The notes below the pieces were generated by a model. It did no database searches. It was not told the DNA's origin and saw only the letters and a list, made by a program, of their open reading frames with translations. A program made the translations under genes and the position numbers. Positions 1 through 8,898 of a stretch of DNA of 64,000 nucleotides are shown piece after piece. The DNA is from Paludibacteraceae bacterium. GTDB taxonomy: Bacteria > Bacteroidota > Bacteroidia > Bacteroidales > Paludibacteraceae. How positions within the stretch are numbered: position 1 is the first letter of the stretch; every line of letters begins with the position of its first letter. The stretch lies in NCBI GenBank assembly GCA_017551025.1, contig JAFZNG010000008.1, forward strand, positions 62,001 through 126,000, in the 5' to 3' direction.

Positions 1-843
1 CACAGCGATGGTACCATTCGAATAAGTCCACATATACATGAAGGCTGCCCAGCAGAAGAACTGCACAAGACCAACCGTCCAGAAAGCAGACGGAGCCTCC
101 TTGAGCAACTGCAGGAAACCTTTCTCCTCCTCCGGCTCATCCTTCTTACCCTCCTTGATACCGTGGAACTCGGCATATTCCTGCGGATTGAGCTCCTTAA
201 CGGTCATGAAGGTATAAAGCGAACAAAGAATCAGAATAGCTGCGCCCGCATAGAACGACCACTTCACGCTATCGGGAATCACACCCTCCGGCGCTGTATT
301 GGCAATACCAATCCAGGTAAAGAAGATCGGAAACAGGTAGCCCACTACCGAACCGGCATTACAGAGCGCCGACTGGATCGCATAGGCCGTACCCTTCTGC
401 TCCTCGTTGACCATATCGCCCACCATCATCTTAAACGGCTGCATCGCGATATTAATAGAGGTATCCAGGAACATGAGCGAGAACAAACCGAACCACATAG
501 CGGCATTCAAGCCCAAGAACAAGGACTGCGTAAAGGTAAAGTCACCGGCATTCGGCAGCAGTACCATCACCGCCACAGCAATCAGCGCACCTACCAGCAA
601 GTACGGCTTACGACGACCGAGACGATTCCAGGTCTTATCGGAATACTTACCTACGAGCGGCTGCACAATCATACCCATCAATGGCGGAAGAATCCAGAAG
701 AAACTCAAGGTGTGCGGATCAGCACCTAATGTAGCAAAAATACGGGAAATGTTGGCACTCTGTAAGGCGTACGCAATCTGAACGCCAAAGAAGCCAAAAC
801 TAAGATTAAAAAGCTGTCCAAAGGACAAATTTCGTTTCTGCAT
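1..843 (-). CDS. MFS sugar transporter, SLC45-like (C-terminus cut by window edge)
   Basis: The reading frame is open from ATG at 843 down to base 1, giving the first 281 residues of a protein that continues outside the window. It begins MQKRNLSFGQLFNLSFGFFG and shows hydrophobic helices typical of the major facilitator superfamily. The cytoplasmic loop after helix 2 reads GKYSDKTWNRLGRRKPYLL, a classic MFS loop motif. The GRRKPY form and the N-terminal layout match SLC45/GPH-like sugar transporters common in Bacteroidales. Substrate is not readable; an alpha-glucoside or similar sugar is a family-based guess. A well-formed promoter lies at 869-899 and the gene is divergent from recQ. Family call is fairly sure, substrate is not. 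Confidence 0.8.
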   Translation of the reverse strand, partial: MQKRNLSFGQLFNLSFGFFGVQIAYALQSANISRIFATLGADPHTLSFFWILPPLMGMIVQPLVGKYSDKTWNRLGRRKPYLLVGALIAVAVMVLLPNAGDFTFTQSLFLGLNAAMWFGLFSLMFLDTSINIAMQPFKMMVGDMVNEEQKGTAYAIQSALCNAGSVVGYLFPIFFTWIGIANTAPEGVIPDSVKWSFYAGAAILILCSLYTFMTVKELNPQEYAEFHGIKEGKKDEPEEEKGFLQLLKEAPSAFWTVGLVQFFCWAAFMYMWTYSNGTIAV

Positions 844-868
844 AGTATTCGATTTTATAAATCGAGTG

Positions 869-899
869 CAAAAGTACTACTTTTTTCTGACATACGCAA
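869..899 (-). promoter_or_regulatory. Bacteroidota promoter for the MFS transporter gene
   Basis: On the minus strand a -33 element TTGCGTATGT starts at 899 and the -7 element TACTTTTG spans 876-869, with 23 nt between their first bases. Four T-tracts at about 10-11 bp spacing (901-938) lie immediately upstream of the -33 box. Confidence 0.75.
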
Positions 900-938
900 G
901 TTTTTTTGCATTTTTTTGACATTTTTTTGCATTTTTTT
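900..938. repeat. Phased T/A-tracts (probable curved DNA)
   Basis: Four runs of seven T occur at 901-907, 911-917, 922-928 and 932-938, separated by GCA, GACA or GCA. The 10-11 bp periodicity equals one helical turn, the arrangement known to bend DNA. The tracts abut the -33 box of the minus-strand MFS promoter, in the position of an UP-like element. Confidence 0.6.
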
Positions 939-1038
939 AACATGACGGGAATAAGCTGCTTTTACGAATAAGTGCACAAAGGGACACAAACACACGTAGA
1001 GAAGCCAAAAGGTTTTTTAAAAAAAATCGCAGAAATAT

Positions 1039-1069
1039 TTGCATATATGCAAGATTATTTGTACCTTTG
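1039..1069 (+). promoter_or_regulatory. Promoter of recQ
   Basis: The -33 element is the perfect palindrome TTGCATATATGCAA (1039-1052), followed after 9 nt by the -7 element TACCTTTG (1062-1069). This is the Bacteroidota sigma-ABfr type of promoter. The recQ start codon is about 40 nt downstream. Confidence 0.8.
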
Positions 1070-1110
1070 CACGTTGTTTCGAGAATTAGAAAATAATTTG
1101 ACCAATCTAT

Positions 1111-3294
1111 ATGAAGATTACACATGAAGAATTGCTGAAAGCGCTGCAGTTGAACTTCGGTTTCGACAGCTTCAAGGGGAACCAGGAGGCCATCATTAAC
1201 AACCTCATGGATGGGAAGGATACGTTTGTGCTGATGCCGACGGGTGGCGGAAAGAGTCTGTGCTACCAGTTGCCGTCGCTGCTCATGGACGGCGTAGCGA
1301 TCGTTATCTCGCCGCTGATTGCGCTGATGAAGAATCAGGTGGATGCGATGCGCAACTACTCGGAAGAGGACGGCGTGGCGCACTTTATCAACTCCTCGCT
1401 CTCGCGTCCGGAGATCACGGCCGTAAGAGATGATGTGCTGGCCGGAAAGACCAAACTGCTGTATCTGGCGCCCGAGAGCCTGCAGAAATCGGAGAACGTC
1501 GACTTCCTGCGTGGCGTAAAGATCTCGTTCTACGCCGTAGACGAAGCGCACTGTATCTCGGAGTGGGGCCATGACTTCCGTCCGGAGTACCGCCAGATAC
1601 GTGCGATGATTACGCGTATCGGTAAGGCGCCGATTATCACGCTTACGGCTACAGCCACACCCAAGGTACAACACGATATCCAGAAGAATCTGGACATGAT
1701 GGAAGCTACGGTATTCAAGTCGAGCTTCAACCGCCCGAACCTCTATTATGAGGTGCGGCAGAAGACCGAGAACGTGGATAAAGACCTTGTGAAATACATC
1801 AAGGGCATGGAAGGCAAGAGCGGTATCGTCTATTGCCTGGCGCGTAAGGAAGTGGAAGATCTGGCGAAGACCTTGCAGGTCAACAATATTGCTGCCCTGC
1901 CCTACCACGCCGGCATGGATGCGGCAACGCGTAGCGCCAACCAGGATGCCTTCCTCATGGAGAAATGCCAAGTCATCGTAGCGACCATCGCCTTCGGTAT
2001 GGGTATCGACAAGCCGGATGTGCGCTTTGTAGTCCATTACGACATACCGAAATCGCTGGAAGGCTACTACCAGGAGACTGGTCGTGCGGGTCGCGACGGC
2101 GGCGAAGGACAGTGTATCTGCTACTACTCGCCCAAAGACCTGGAGCGACTGCGCAAATTCCAGCAGGGCAAACCGGTAGCAGAGATAGAAATCGGCAACC
2201 AACTGCTCTTCGAGACCCAGGCTTATGCCGAGTCGACCAACTGTCGCCGCCAACTGCTGCTCAACTACTTCGGCGAGGACTACAACGAGCCCAACTGCGG
2301 CAACTGCGACAACTGCAAGAAGACTTATCACACCATAGATGCGACTGAGTTGCTGGAGTTGATCCTGGAGACCATCGTGCAGCTCAACGAGAAATTCAAG
2401 ACCGAACACATCGTCGATATCCTCCACGGCAACGAGACCAACGACGTGATGAGCTACAAGCACAACGAAATCGAGAACTTCGGTGCTGCCGAGGACGAGG
2501 ACGAGACAACACTGCTCGCGATCATCCGCCAGGCACGTCTGAACGGCTTCCTCACCAAGGAAGTAGAAACCTACGGCGTCCTGAAACTCTCGCCGGAGGG
2601 CAAGAAATTCCTCAAGAAGCCGCATAAGTTCGAAGTCAAGATCGAGGTGCATGACGACGAAGACGGCGAAATGGAAGGTCCGATAGCTGCTTGTGCTGCC
2701 GCTGACGATGTGCTGTTCTCCATCCTGAAGGACGTACGTAAGAAGCTGAGCAAACACATGGATGTACCGCCGTTCGTTATCTTCCAGGATCCCTCACTCG
2801 AGGCTATGGCCACTACCTACCCGATTACTATCGAGGAACTCCAGAACATCCCGGGCGTAGGTATCGGCAAAGCAAAGCGTTACGGCGACGAATTCCTACG
2901 CGTAATTAAGGAGTACGTAGAGGAGAACGAGATCATCCGTCCGGAAGATCTGCGAGTACGTACCGTCGCCAAAGACTCGACCCGCAAGATCAGCATCATC
3001 CAGGCGATCGACCGTCGCGTAGAACTCGACGAACTGGCGGAGTCCAAAGGTATGTCAATGGAGGAGATGCTTAGCGAGATAGAAGCTATCGTCTATTCCG
3101 GCACAAAACTCAATATCGACTACTTCATCGACGAAGTCATCGATCCCGATGAGAAAGAGGAGATCTACGACTACTTCAAATCGGCCGAGAACGACAACTT
3201 GCACCTGGCTATGGAGGAATTGGGCGAAGACTACTACGACCCGATTCATGTGCGACTGGTGCGTATTAAGTTCCATTGTGATTTAGGCAACTAG
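1111..3294 (+). CDS. recQ: ATP-dependent DNA helicase RecQ
   Basis: 727 residues. Walker A PTGGGKSLCYQLP lies at about 43-55 and the DEAH box at 144-147. The RecQ zinc site is present as Cys378, 396, 399 and 402. The helicase core is followed by a winged-helix region and an HRDC domain (about 551-610, with IPGVGIGKAKRYG). A C-terminal acidic extension resembling the helix-turn-helix tail of Bacteroidetes RecQ proteins ends the protein. RecQ unwinds forks and recombination intermediates with 3'-5' polarity. The gene has its own promoter (1039-1069) and ends in a TAG that is the first word of a CTAG-type repeat array, which fills the gap to rimO. Confidence 0.97.
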   Translation: MKITHEELLKALQLNFGFDSFKGNQEAIINNLMDGKDTFVLMPTGGGKSLCYQLPSLLMDGVAIVISPLIALMKNQVDAMRNYSEEDGVAHFINSSLSRPEITAVRDDVLAGKTKLLYLAPESLQKSENVDFLRGVKISFYAVDEAHCISEWGHDFRPEYRQIRAMITRIGKAPIITLTATATPKVQHDIQKNLDMMEATVFKSSFNRPNLYYEVRQKTENVDKDLVKYIKGMEGKSGIVYCLARKEVEDLAKTLQVNNIAALPYHAGMDAATRSANQDAFLMEKCQVIVATIAFGMGIDKPDVRFVVHYDIPKSLEGYYQETGRAGRDGGEGQCICYYSPKDLERLRKFQQGKPVAEIEIGNQLLFETQAYAESTNCRRQLLLNYFGEDYNEPNCGNCDNCKKTYHTIDATELLELILETIVQLNEKFKTEHIVDILHGNETNDVMSYKHNEIENFGAAEDEDETTLLAIIRQARLNGFLTKEVETYGVLKLSPEGKKFLKKPHKFEVKIEVHDDEDGEMEGPIAACAAADDVLFSILKDVRKKLSKHMDVPPFVIFQDPSLEAMATTYPITIEELQNIPGVGIGKAKRYGDEFLRVIKEYVEENEIIRPEDLRVRTVAKDSTRKISIIQAIDRRVELDELAESKGMSMEEMLSEIEAIVYSGTKLNIDYFIDEVIDPDEKEEIYDYFKSAENDNLHLAMEELGEDYYDPIHVRLVRIKFHCDLGN

Positions 3295-3330
3295 CCGTCT
3301 AGACATCTAGTCTTCTTGTCGACTAGTCAA
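3289..3330. repeat. CTAG-word array between recQ and rimO
   Basis: A degenerate array of about 9-11 bp words built on CTAG plus TCGT/ACAT-type spacers. It contains the recQ stop codon (TAG, 3292-3294) and the TTG at 3316 that can start rimO. Similar arrays lie at 20824-20862, 22667-22702 and 23290-23327. Confidence 0.75.
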
Positions 3331-4656
3331 AAGAAAAAAACGGTGAAACAAGGACAAATTGACTTTATCACTCTGGGGTGCTCGAAGAACCTGGTGGATG
3401 CCGAGCGCGTGATGCGACAGCTGGAAGCTGCCGGATGGACGTGTGTGCACGACCCCGAGAATCCGCAAGGCGAGATAGCCGTTATCAACACCTGCGGCTT
3501 TATTGGTGATGCGAAGAAGGAGAGTATCAATACAATCTTACAATTCGCAGCACGAAAGAAGCGAAAACAATTACGAAAGTTGATTGTCATGGGATGCCTG
3601 AGCGAACGCTACCGCGCCGAATTGGAAGCGGAACTGCCGGAAGTGGATGCATATTATGGGAAGTTTGACTTTATGGGTATGATAAACGAGCTAGGAACCT
3701 ATCAATTACCTGTCCATCCTAGACAATACTCGGGGGTAGAACGTACCCTTACCACGCCAAAGCACTATGCCTACCTCAAGATTTCCGAGGGCTGCAACCG
3801 GATGTGTTCGTACTGCGCGATACCGCTCATCACCGGGCGACATTCCAGCCGACCGATGGAAGAGATTCTCGCAGAAGTCAAATGGCTCGTCAGCCAAGGC
3901 GTCAAAGAACTGAATGTCATCGCCCAAGATCTCTCGAGTTACGGACTGGATCTGGAACACCGACACGTATTGCCGGAACTCATAGACCGGATGGCCGGGA
4001 TAGAGGGTGTGGAGTGGATACGGTTGCACTATGCCTACCCCACCGATTTCCCCGAAGAATTGCTGGACGTCATGGCGCGCCACGATAACGTGTGCAAGTA
4101 CCTGGATATTGCCCTGCAGCATTGTACCGATCATATGCTCAGTCTGATGCGTCGGCACATCACGCGGGCGGAACAAGATGCTTTGCTGCGCAAGATACGG
4201 GAACGTGTACCGGGTATCTGTATCCGTACCACGCTACTGGTAGGACATCCGGGCGAGACGGCCGAAGATTTCGAGGAACTCAAAGCTTGGGTGCGCGAGA
4301 TGCGTTTCGATCGGATGGGCTGCTTTGCCTACTCTGACGAAGAAGGTACGTACGCCAACCGCCACTACCAGGACGATGTGCCGGAACATGTAAAACAACA
4401 ACGCGTAGAAGAACTGATGGCCATCCAGCAGGAGATCTCCGCCGAACTGATGCAACAGAAAGTAGGTCAGCGCCTGCGCGTCATCATCGACCGTCAGGAG
4501 GGCGACTACTTTGTAGGCCGCACCGCTCAGGACAGTCCGGAAGTAGATTGTGAAGTACTGATAACGGCGAGCGGTGAGCGGTTACCGGTTATTGGGGAAT
4601 TGTATGAGGTGGAGATAACACGAGCAGAAGAATTTGATTTATACGCAATACTATGA
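3316..4656 (+). CDS. rimO: Ribosomal protein S12 methylthiotransferase RimO
   Basis: A radical-SAM enzyme that adds a methylthio group to an aspartate of ribosomal protein S12. The N-terminal MTTase domain carries its cluster cysteines at about 22 (LGCSKNLVD), 60 (NTCGF) and 94 (MGCLS). The SAM cluster is CNRMCSYC with cysteines 160, 164 and 167. A TRAM domain closes the protein. No ATG precedes the conserved start region: the possible starts are TTG at 3316 inside the CTAG array or GTG at 3343, which gives the more typical short N-terminus. Near the C-terminus a GGTTACCG-type word run (4562-4597) encodes part of the TRAM region (ASGERLPVIGE). The stop overlaps the next gene as ATGA. Confidence 0.93.
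   Translation: MSTSQKKKTVKQGQIDFITLGCSKNLVDAERVMRQLEAAGWTCVHDPENPQGEIAVINTCGFIGDAKKESINTILQFAARKKRKQLRKLIVMGCLSERYRAELEAELPEVDAYYGKFDFMGMINELGTYQLPVHPRQYSGVERTLTTPKHYAYLKISEGCNRMCSYCAIPLITGRHSSRPMEEILAEVKWLVSQGVKELNVIAQDLSSYGLDLEHRHVLPELIDRMAGIEGVEWIRLHYAYPTDFPEELLDVMARHDNVCKYLDIALQHCTDHMLSLMRRHITRAEQDALLRKIRERVPGICIRTTLLVGHPGETAEDFEELKAWVREMRFDRMGCFAYSDEEGTYANRHYQDDVPEHVKQQRVEELMAIQQEISAELMQQKVGQRLRVIIDRQEGDYFVGRTAQDSPEVDCEVLITASGERLPVIGELYEVEITRAEEFDLYAIL
4562..4597 (+). repeat. GGTTACCG-word run inside rimO
   Basis: Degenerate words GCGAGCGGTGAGCGG and GTTACCGGTTATTGGGG lie in frame in the TRAM-coding part of rimO. Close relatives occur at 36391-36424, 37101-37129 and 41278-41307. Confidence 0.55.
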
Positions 4657-4931
4657 CAACAAAAGAACTAATGATCAGCATTGCCAAGGCGACGGGAATG
4701 ACACGTCACCAGGTATCCGATCTGATGACGGCTACCAACGCAGTGATTGTAGAGTCGCTGATGAACGACAAGACCGTGACGCTGCAAGGACTTGGCACGC
4801 TGGAAGTAAAACACAAAAACGAGCGCGTCATCGTGCATCCCCGTACGGGAGAACGCAATACGATCCCTGCGAAGAAGCAGATAGGTTTCCGACCGACGCC
4901 TACCCTGAAAGACGAACTCAAAAACCAGTAA
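4653..4931 (+). CDS. HU-family DNA-binding protein
   Basis: 92 residues with the HU/IHF fold: helical N-terminus MTTKELMISIAKATGM, then a beta-arm segment LGTLEVKHKNERVIVHPRTG that fits the DNA-embracing arm. The ATG overlaps the rimO stop by four bases, so translation is probably coupled. It is followed after three bases by a second gene whose N-terminal domain is also HU-like. The pair may work together on nucleoid structure or position; that is inference. Confidence 0.9.
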   Translation: MTTKELMISIAKATGMTRHQVSDLMTATNAVIVESLMNDKTVTLQGLGTLEVKHKNERVIVHPRTGERNTIPAKKQIGFRPTPTLKDELKNQ

Positions 4932-4934
4932 GTT

Positions 4935-6143
4935 ATGGCAGAGAAGATGACATGGATCGAGTTGCGCCGCGCTATAGTGGCACGCTCAGGTGCTAATTCC
5001 AAAGAGGTTGGCACCTTTATGGACGAACTGGTGAATCAGATTATCGTCGCGCTGCGCGAGGACAAGGTAGCCCGTATGGCAGGTCTCGGCAGTTTTAAGT
5101 TGCTGGCCGTCGCGCCGCGTAAAAGCGTGAACGTCGTGACAGGCGAGGCAATTATTATTCCCGGATACAACAAACTGACTTTCACTCCCGAGGCCGGTGT
5201 CAAGGAACTGTTTGAGAGTAAGCGTGAAGTTCCCGCAGCCGATACGGACAGCGAGCAGCAAGCCATTACACCGCTGCAGAAACTAGGTGCACAAGCCGAC
5301 GAAATAGTGGGCCTGCTGGCCGATCTAGGTCAGGCACCTAACGCGCCAAAGCCTGAGGAACCGAAAGCAGAAGAACCAGCGATCGTAGAACCGGAGCCGG
5401 CAAAGGAGCCGGTAAAGGAGCCGGAACCCGTAGCAGAACCGATCATTCAGAGTACTCCGATTATTCCGAACACTCCGATTATTCCGAATACTCCGATTAC
5501 TCCTACTGAGCCAGAGAAGCCTCAGCAACAGCAGCCTACGCGTCACTTCCTGCGCGACACGCTGATCACTCTGCTTATTCTCCTGCTTATCTTGGCGGGT
5601 GCATTCTTCTTCTTCCGTCACGAGTTGACCAAATGGGTGGATGATATGCGCGAGAAGATGAATACACCGATAGAGAACGTCGTACCGATGGTCAACGACA
5701 CGGATACTGTGGAGCAACCTACGGTAGTTGCGCCCGATACGGTTGCCGTAGATACCGTGATGGCAGAAGATACGGTCGTCGCCGAGGAGCAGCCGGTAGT
5801 AGAAGAACCTACTAATCAGAGTACGCCAATCAATCAGAACACTCCGAGTACGCCGACTGTTCAGGACACTCCGAAACCGGCAGTAGAGCAAGGTCCGTTC
5901 ACCATTCCTGTACGTAAGGGCGAAGGCCTGATGCAACTGGCTCGTCGCTTCTACGGACACCGCGAGTTGTGGGTATTCATCTACGAGGCCAACAAGGATA
6001 AACTGGACGACCCGGACAACCTGCCACGCGGCATGCGAATACTGATTCCTGCATTGAGTGCCGAGGAGCGAGACATCCGTAATCCGAAGACCCAAGAGAA
6101 GATACGTGAACTGACCAACACATTCTTGGAGAACAAAGAATAA
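4935..6143 (+). CDS. Membrane-spanning HU-LysM fusion protein
   Basis: 402 residues with an unusual order of domains. Residues 1-95 are HU-like (LGSFKLLAVAPRKSVNVVTG is the beta-arm region). About 96-205 is a Pro/Glu-rich linker that ends in Thr-Pro/Ile-Pro words. A transmembrane helix spans about 209-228 (TLITLLILLLILAGAFFFF). An acidic Val/Asp-rich extracytoplasmic stretch follows, and about 322-375 is a LysM domain (GEGLMQLARRFYGHRELW). By family knowledge HU binds DNA in the cytoplasm and LysM binds peptidoglycan, so the topology suggests a tether from nucleoid to cell wall. That role is inferred from architecture only. Both linkers are encoded by 9-bp words (5445-5508, 5813-5872). Confidence 0.85.
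   Translation: MAEKMTWIELRRAIVARSGANSKEVGTFMDELVNQIIVALREDKVARMAGLGSFKLLAVAPRKSVNVVTGEAIIIPGYNKLTFTPEAGVKELFESKREVPAADTDSEQQAITPLQKLGAQADEIVGLLADLGQAPNAPKPEEPKAEEPAIVEPEPAKEPVKEPEPVAEPIIQSTPIIPNTPIIPNTPITPTEPEKPQQQQPTRHFLRDTLITLLILLLILAGAFFFFRHELTKWVDDMREKMNTPIENVVPMVNDTDTVEQPTVVAPDTVAVDTVMAEDTVVAEEQPVVEEPTNQSTPINQNTPSTPTVQDTPKPAVEQGPFTIPVRKGEGLMQLARRFYGHRELWVFIYEANKDKLDDPDNLPRGMRILIPALSAEERDIRNPKTQEKIRELTNTFLENKE
5445..5508 (+). repeat. In-frame 9-bp word array (Thr-Pro-Ile linker)
   Basis: Tandem words of the type ACTCCGATTATTCCGAAC encode the cytoplasmic linker of the HU-LysM protein. Related words occur at 5813-5872 in the same gene and at 13446-13510 in the ABC-F gene. Confidence 0.7.
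5813..5872 (+). repeat. Second in-frame 9-bp word array in the HU-LysM gene
   Basis: Words such as AATCAGAGTACGCC and AATCAGAACACTCC encode an Asn-Gln-Ser/Asn-Thr-Pro linker on the other side of the membrane helix. Confidence 0.65.
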
Positions 6144-6146
6144 GCA

Positions 6147-8885
6147 TTGAGCCTGGATACCATCCATATTCAAGGAGCTAACACCCACAACCTCAAGCAC
6201 GTAACGGTGGACATCCCACAAGAACGACTGACGGTAATAACGGGCGTGAGCGGCAGCGGCAAGTCATCGCTGGCGTTCGACACATTGTATGCTGAGGGAC
6301 AACGACGCTATGTTGAGAGTCTCTCGGCCTATGCGCGTCAGTTTCTGGGACGTATGCAGAAACCCGACGTAGAGCGTATCGACAATATTCCACCGGCGAT
6401 AGCGATCCAGCAGAAAGTGACCAACCGCAACCCGCGCAGTACCGTCGGTTCGGTCACGGAGATATACGAGTACCTCAAATTATTATTCGCGCGCGTAGGA
6501 CGCACGTACTCGCCCGTGAGCAATAAGGAAGTACGGCGCCACACAATTCGCGACGTCGTAAGCTACATGGAAGAGCAACCGGTCGGCACCCGCCTCTACC
6601 TACTCTCGCCTATCATTCTCCACGACCGCACCCTGGCACAACAGTTGGAATTGTGGCGTGCAGAGGGATTCGTCAGACTGATGCGTCAGGGCGAGACGAT
6701 TCGACTGGATGACGAGACGCTGGATGCCATCACCGATGTGATGGGTGAACTGCTGCCGGAAACCTATCTCATGGTGGATCGCGTTGTCGTAGATCACGAA
6801 CCCGCCACCAGCAACCACTTTGCTGACTCCGTTCAGACGGCTTTCTTCGAAGGCCACGGCGAATGCCTCATCTGGATAGACGGCAAGAAGCAAGTCTTCT
6901 CCGAGCGCTTTGAGATAGACGGTATCAATTTCATGGAACCATCGGAGCACCTGTTTGACTTCAACAACCCGATAGGTGCCTGTCCGGAGTGCAATGGCTT
7001 CGGTAACGTAATCGGTATCGATCCCGACCTGGTGGTGCCCGACAAGTCCAAGTCCATCTACGAGGAGGCTATCGCATGCTGGCACGGCGAGAAGATGAGC
7101 GAATGGAACAACGCCCTGATTTACAGCGCTCACCTATTCGATTTCCCGATACATACGCCTTTCTACGCACTCACCGAGCAGCAGAAACATCTCATCTGGA
7201 CCGGCAACGAGTATTTCAGCGGATTGAATGATTTCTTCCACGAATTGGAGAGCAAACAACACAGCAAGATACAGTACCGCGTCATTCTGGCGCGTTATCG
7301 CGGCAAGACGCTCTGCCCTACCTGTATGGGACTGCGCCTGCGCAAAGAAGCTACGTACGTCAAGGTGCACGGCATGGCGATTACCGATCTGGTACAGCTG
7401 CCTGTATCGCGACTGAAAGAATGGTTCGACCACGTGGAGTGGACGCCCCAGGAACAGGAGATCACGCGTCACCTGCTCGTGGAAATCCGTTCGCGCCTGC
7501 AGTTTATGCAAGATGTCGGTCTTGGTTACCTGACGCTCAACCGCGCCAGCAACACCTTATCCGGCGGTGAGAGCCAGCGCATCAGTCTGGCCAAGTCGTT
7601 GGGCAGCAGTCTGGTAGGTTCGCTTTATGTACTGGACGAACCCTCTATAGGTCTGCATCCGCGTGATACCGAACGACTGATTCACGTGCTTCATCAGTTG
7701 CGCGACCTGGGCAATACGATCGTGGTCGTAGAGCACGATGAGGAGATTATTCGTGCGGCTGATCATATCATCGAAATCGGACCGGCAGCCGGTCGTCACG
7801 GAGGCGAGATCGTATATGAGGGCAAGCCCCACAAAGAACGTTTTGATTATGCCATCCCTGCGCACCGACGTAAGTGGAGCGACTACATCCACCTCACCAA
7901 CGCCTGCGAGAACAACCTCAAGAACCTGGATGTCAAGTTCCCGCTGGGCGTACTGACCGTTATTACGGGCGTGAGCGGTAGCGGCAAGTCGTCGCTCATC
8001 AGCAAGGTACTCTACCCCGCCATGAAGAAGCACTATGGCGGTATAGCCGAACGGACGGGCAACTTCGGTTCGTTGGGCGGCAGTCTGCACCTGGTGCACA
8101 ATATCGAGTTTGTAGACCAGAATCCGCTGAGCCGCAGCAGTCGTTCGAATCCGGTGACCTATCTGAAAGCCTACGACGAGATACGTCGTCTGTTTGCCGA
8201 TCAACCCTTAGCCAAACAGTTGGGTCTCACGCCGGCACATTTCAGTTTTAACACACCCGGCGGACGATGCGAAGAATGCGAGGGCGAAGGAACGATCACG
8301 ATAGAGATGCAGTTCATGGCCGACCTGACCATCACCTGCGAACACTGCCACGGTAAGCGCTTCAAGCAAGACATCCTGGATGTCCACTACCGCGACAAAT
8401 CGATCTACGACGTGCTGACTATGACCATCAACCAGGCTATCGACTTCTTCTCCGAAGACCCGGCCTGCAAGAAAATCGTGCAACGACTCAAGCCGCTTCA
8501 GGACGTAGGTATCGGCTATATTCAACTGGGGCAGTCCAGCAGCACGCTCTCGGGCGGTGAAAGCCAGCGCGTCAAGTTGGCAAGTTTCCTGGCCCAGGAG
8601 AACCAGACAAGAACGGTCTTTGTCTTTGACGAACCCACTACCGGATTGAGCCACAGCGACATACAAGTACTGCTCAAGGCGCTCAACCAGTTGATTACGA
8701 AGGGGCACACCGTGATTGTGATTGAGCACAACGCCTCCGTCATCCTGGCAGCAGACCACGTGATCGATTTAGGACCAGAGGGAGGCGAAGAAGGTGGACA
8801 CATCGTCTTTGAAGGTACGCCCGAAGACCTCGCCAAGTGCGAGAAAAGCCATACGGGACGTTATATACGCGAACTGATTAAGTAA
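6147..8885 (+). CDS. uvrA: Excinuclease ABC subunit UvrA
   Basis: 912 residues. UvrA is the damage-recognition ATPase of nucleotide excision repair. It carries two ABC modules, each with a GVSGSGKSS Walker A (about 32-40 and 607-615) and an LSGGESQR signature. Zinc modules are visible as CPECNGFG with CPTCMGLR, and as CEECEGEG with CEHCHGKR. No ATG is available: translation starts at TTG 6147, three bases after the stop of the HU-LysM gene, so it is probably translated from the same transcript. The start SLDTIHIQGANTHNLKHV aligns with the usual UvrA N-terminus. Confidence 0.96.
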   Translation: MSLDTIHIQGANTHNLKHVTVDIPQERLTVITGVSGSGKSSLAFDTLYAEGQRRYVESLSAYARQFLGRMQKPDVERIDNIPPAIAIQQKVTNRNPRSTVGSVTEIYEYLKLLFARVGRTYSPVSNKEVRRHTIRDVVSYMEEQPVGTRLYLLSPIILHDRTLAQQLELWRAEGFVRLMRQGETIRLDDETLDAITDVMGELLPETYLMVDRVVVDHEPATSNHFADSVQTAFFEGHGECLIWIDGKKQVFSERFEIDGINFMEPSEHLFDFNNPIGACPECNGFGNVIGIDPDLVVPDKSKSIYEEAIACWHGEKMSEWNNALIYSAHLFDFPIHTPFYALTEQQKHLIWTGNEYFSGLNDFFHELESKQHSKIQYRVILARYRGKTLCPTCMGLRLRKEATYVKVHGMAITDLVQLPVSRLKEWFDHVEWTPQEQEITRHLLVEIRSRLQFMQDVGLGYLTLNRASNTLSGGESQRISLAKSLGSSLVGSLYVLDEPSIGLHPRDTERLIHVLHQLRDLGNTIVVVEHDEEIIRAADHIIEIGPAAGRHGGEIVYEGKPHKERFDYAIPAHRRKWSDYIHLTNACENNLKNLDVKFPLGVLTVITGVSGSGKSSLISKVLYPAMKKHYGGIAERTGNFGSLGGSLHLVHNIEFVDQNPLSRSSRSNPVTYLKAYDEIRRLFADQPLAKQLGLTPAHFSFNTPGGRCEECEGEGTITIEMQFMADLTITCEHCHGKRFKQDILDVHYRDKSIYDVLTMTINQAIDFFSEDPACKKIVQRLKPLQDVGIGYIQLGQSSSTLSGGESQRVKLASFLAQENQTRTVFVFDEPTTGLSHSDIQVLLKALNQLITKGHTVIVIEHNASVILAADHVIDLGPEGGEEGGHIVFEGTPEDLAKCEKSHTGRYIRELIK

Positions 8886-8898
8886 ATAGACTACATAC

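Noticed and set aside
937..2757. A 606-codon frame antisense to recQ
   Set aside because: It opposes well-supported recQ sequence, lacks family motifs and ends inside promoter DNA.
5445..5508. Thr-Pro-Ile words as a glycosylation or adhesin repeat
   Set aside because: They lie on the cytoplasmic side of the membrane helix by the inferred topology, and the same words occur in a cytoplasmic ABC-F protein, so a plain flexible linker is the simpler reading.
6147..8885. uvrA as a pseudogene because it lacks an ATG
   Set aside because: The frame is intact with all ATPase and zinc motifs; a TTG start three bases after the upstream stop explains translation.
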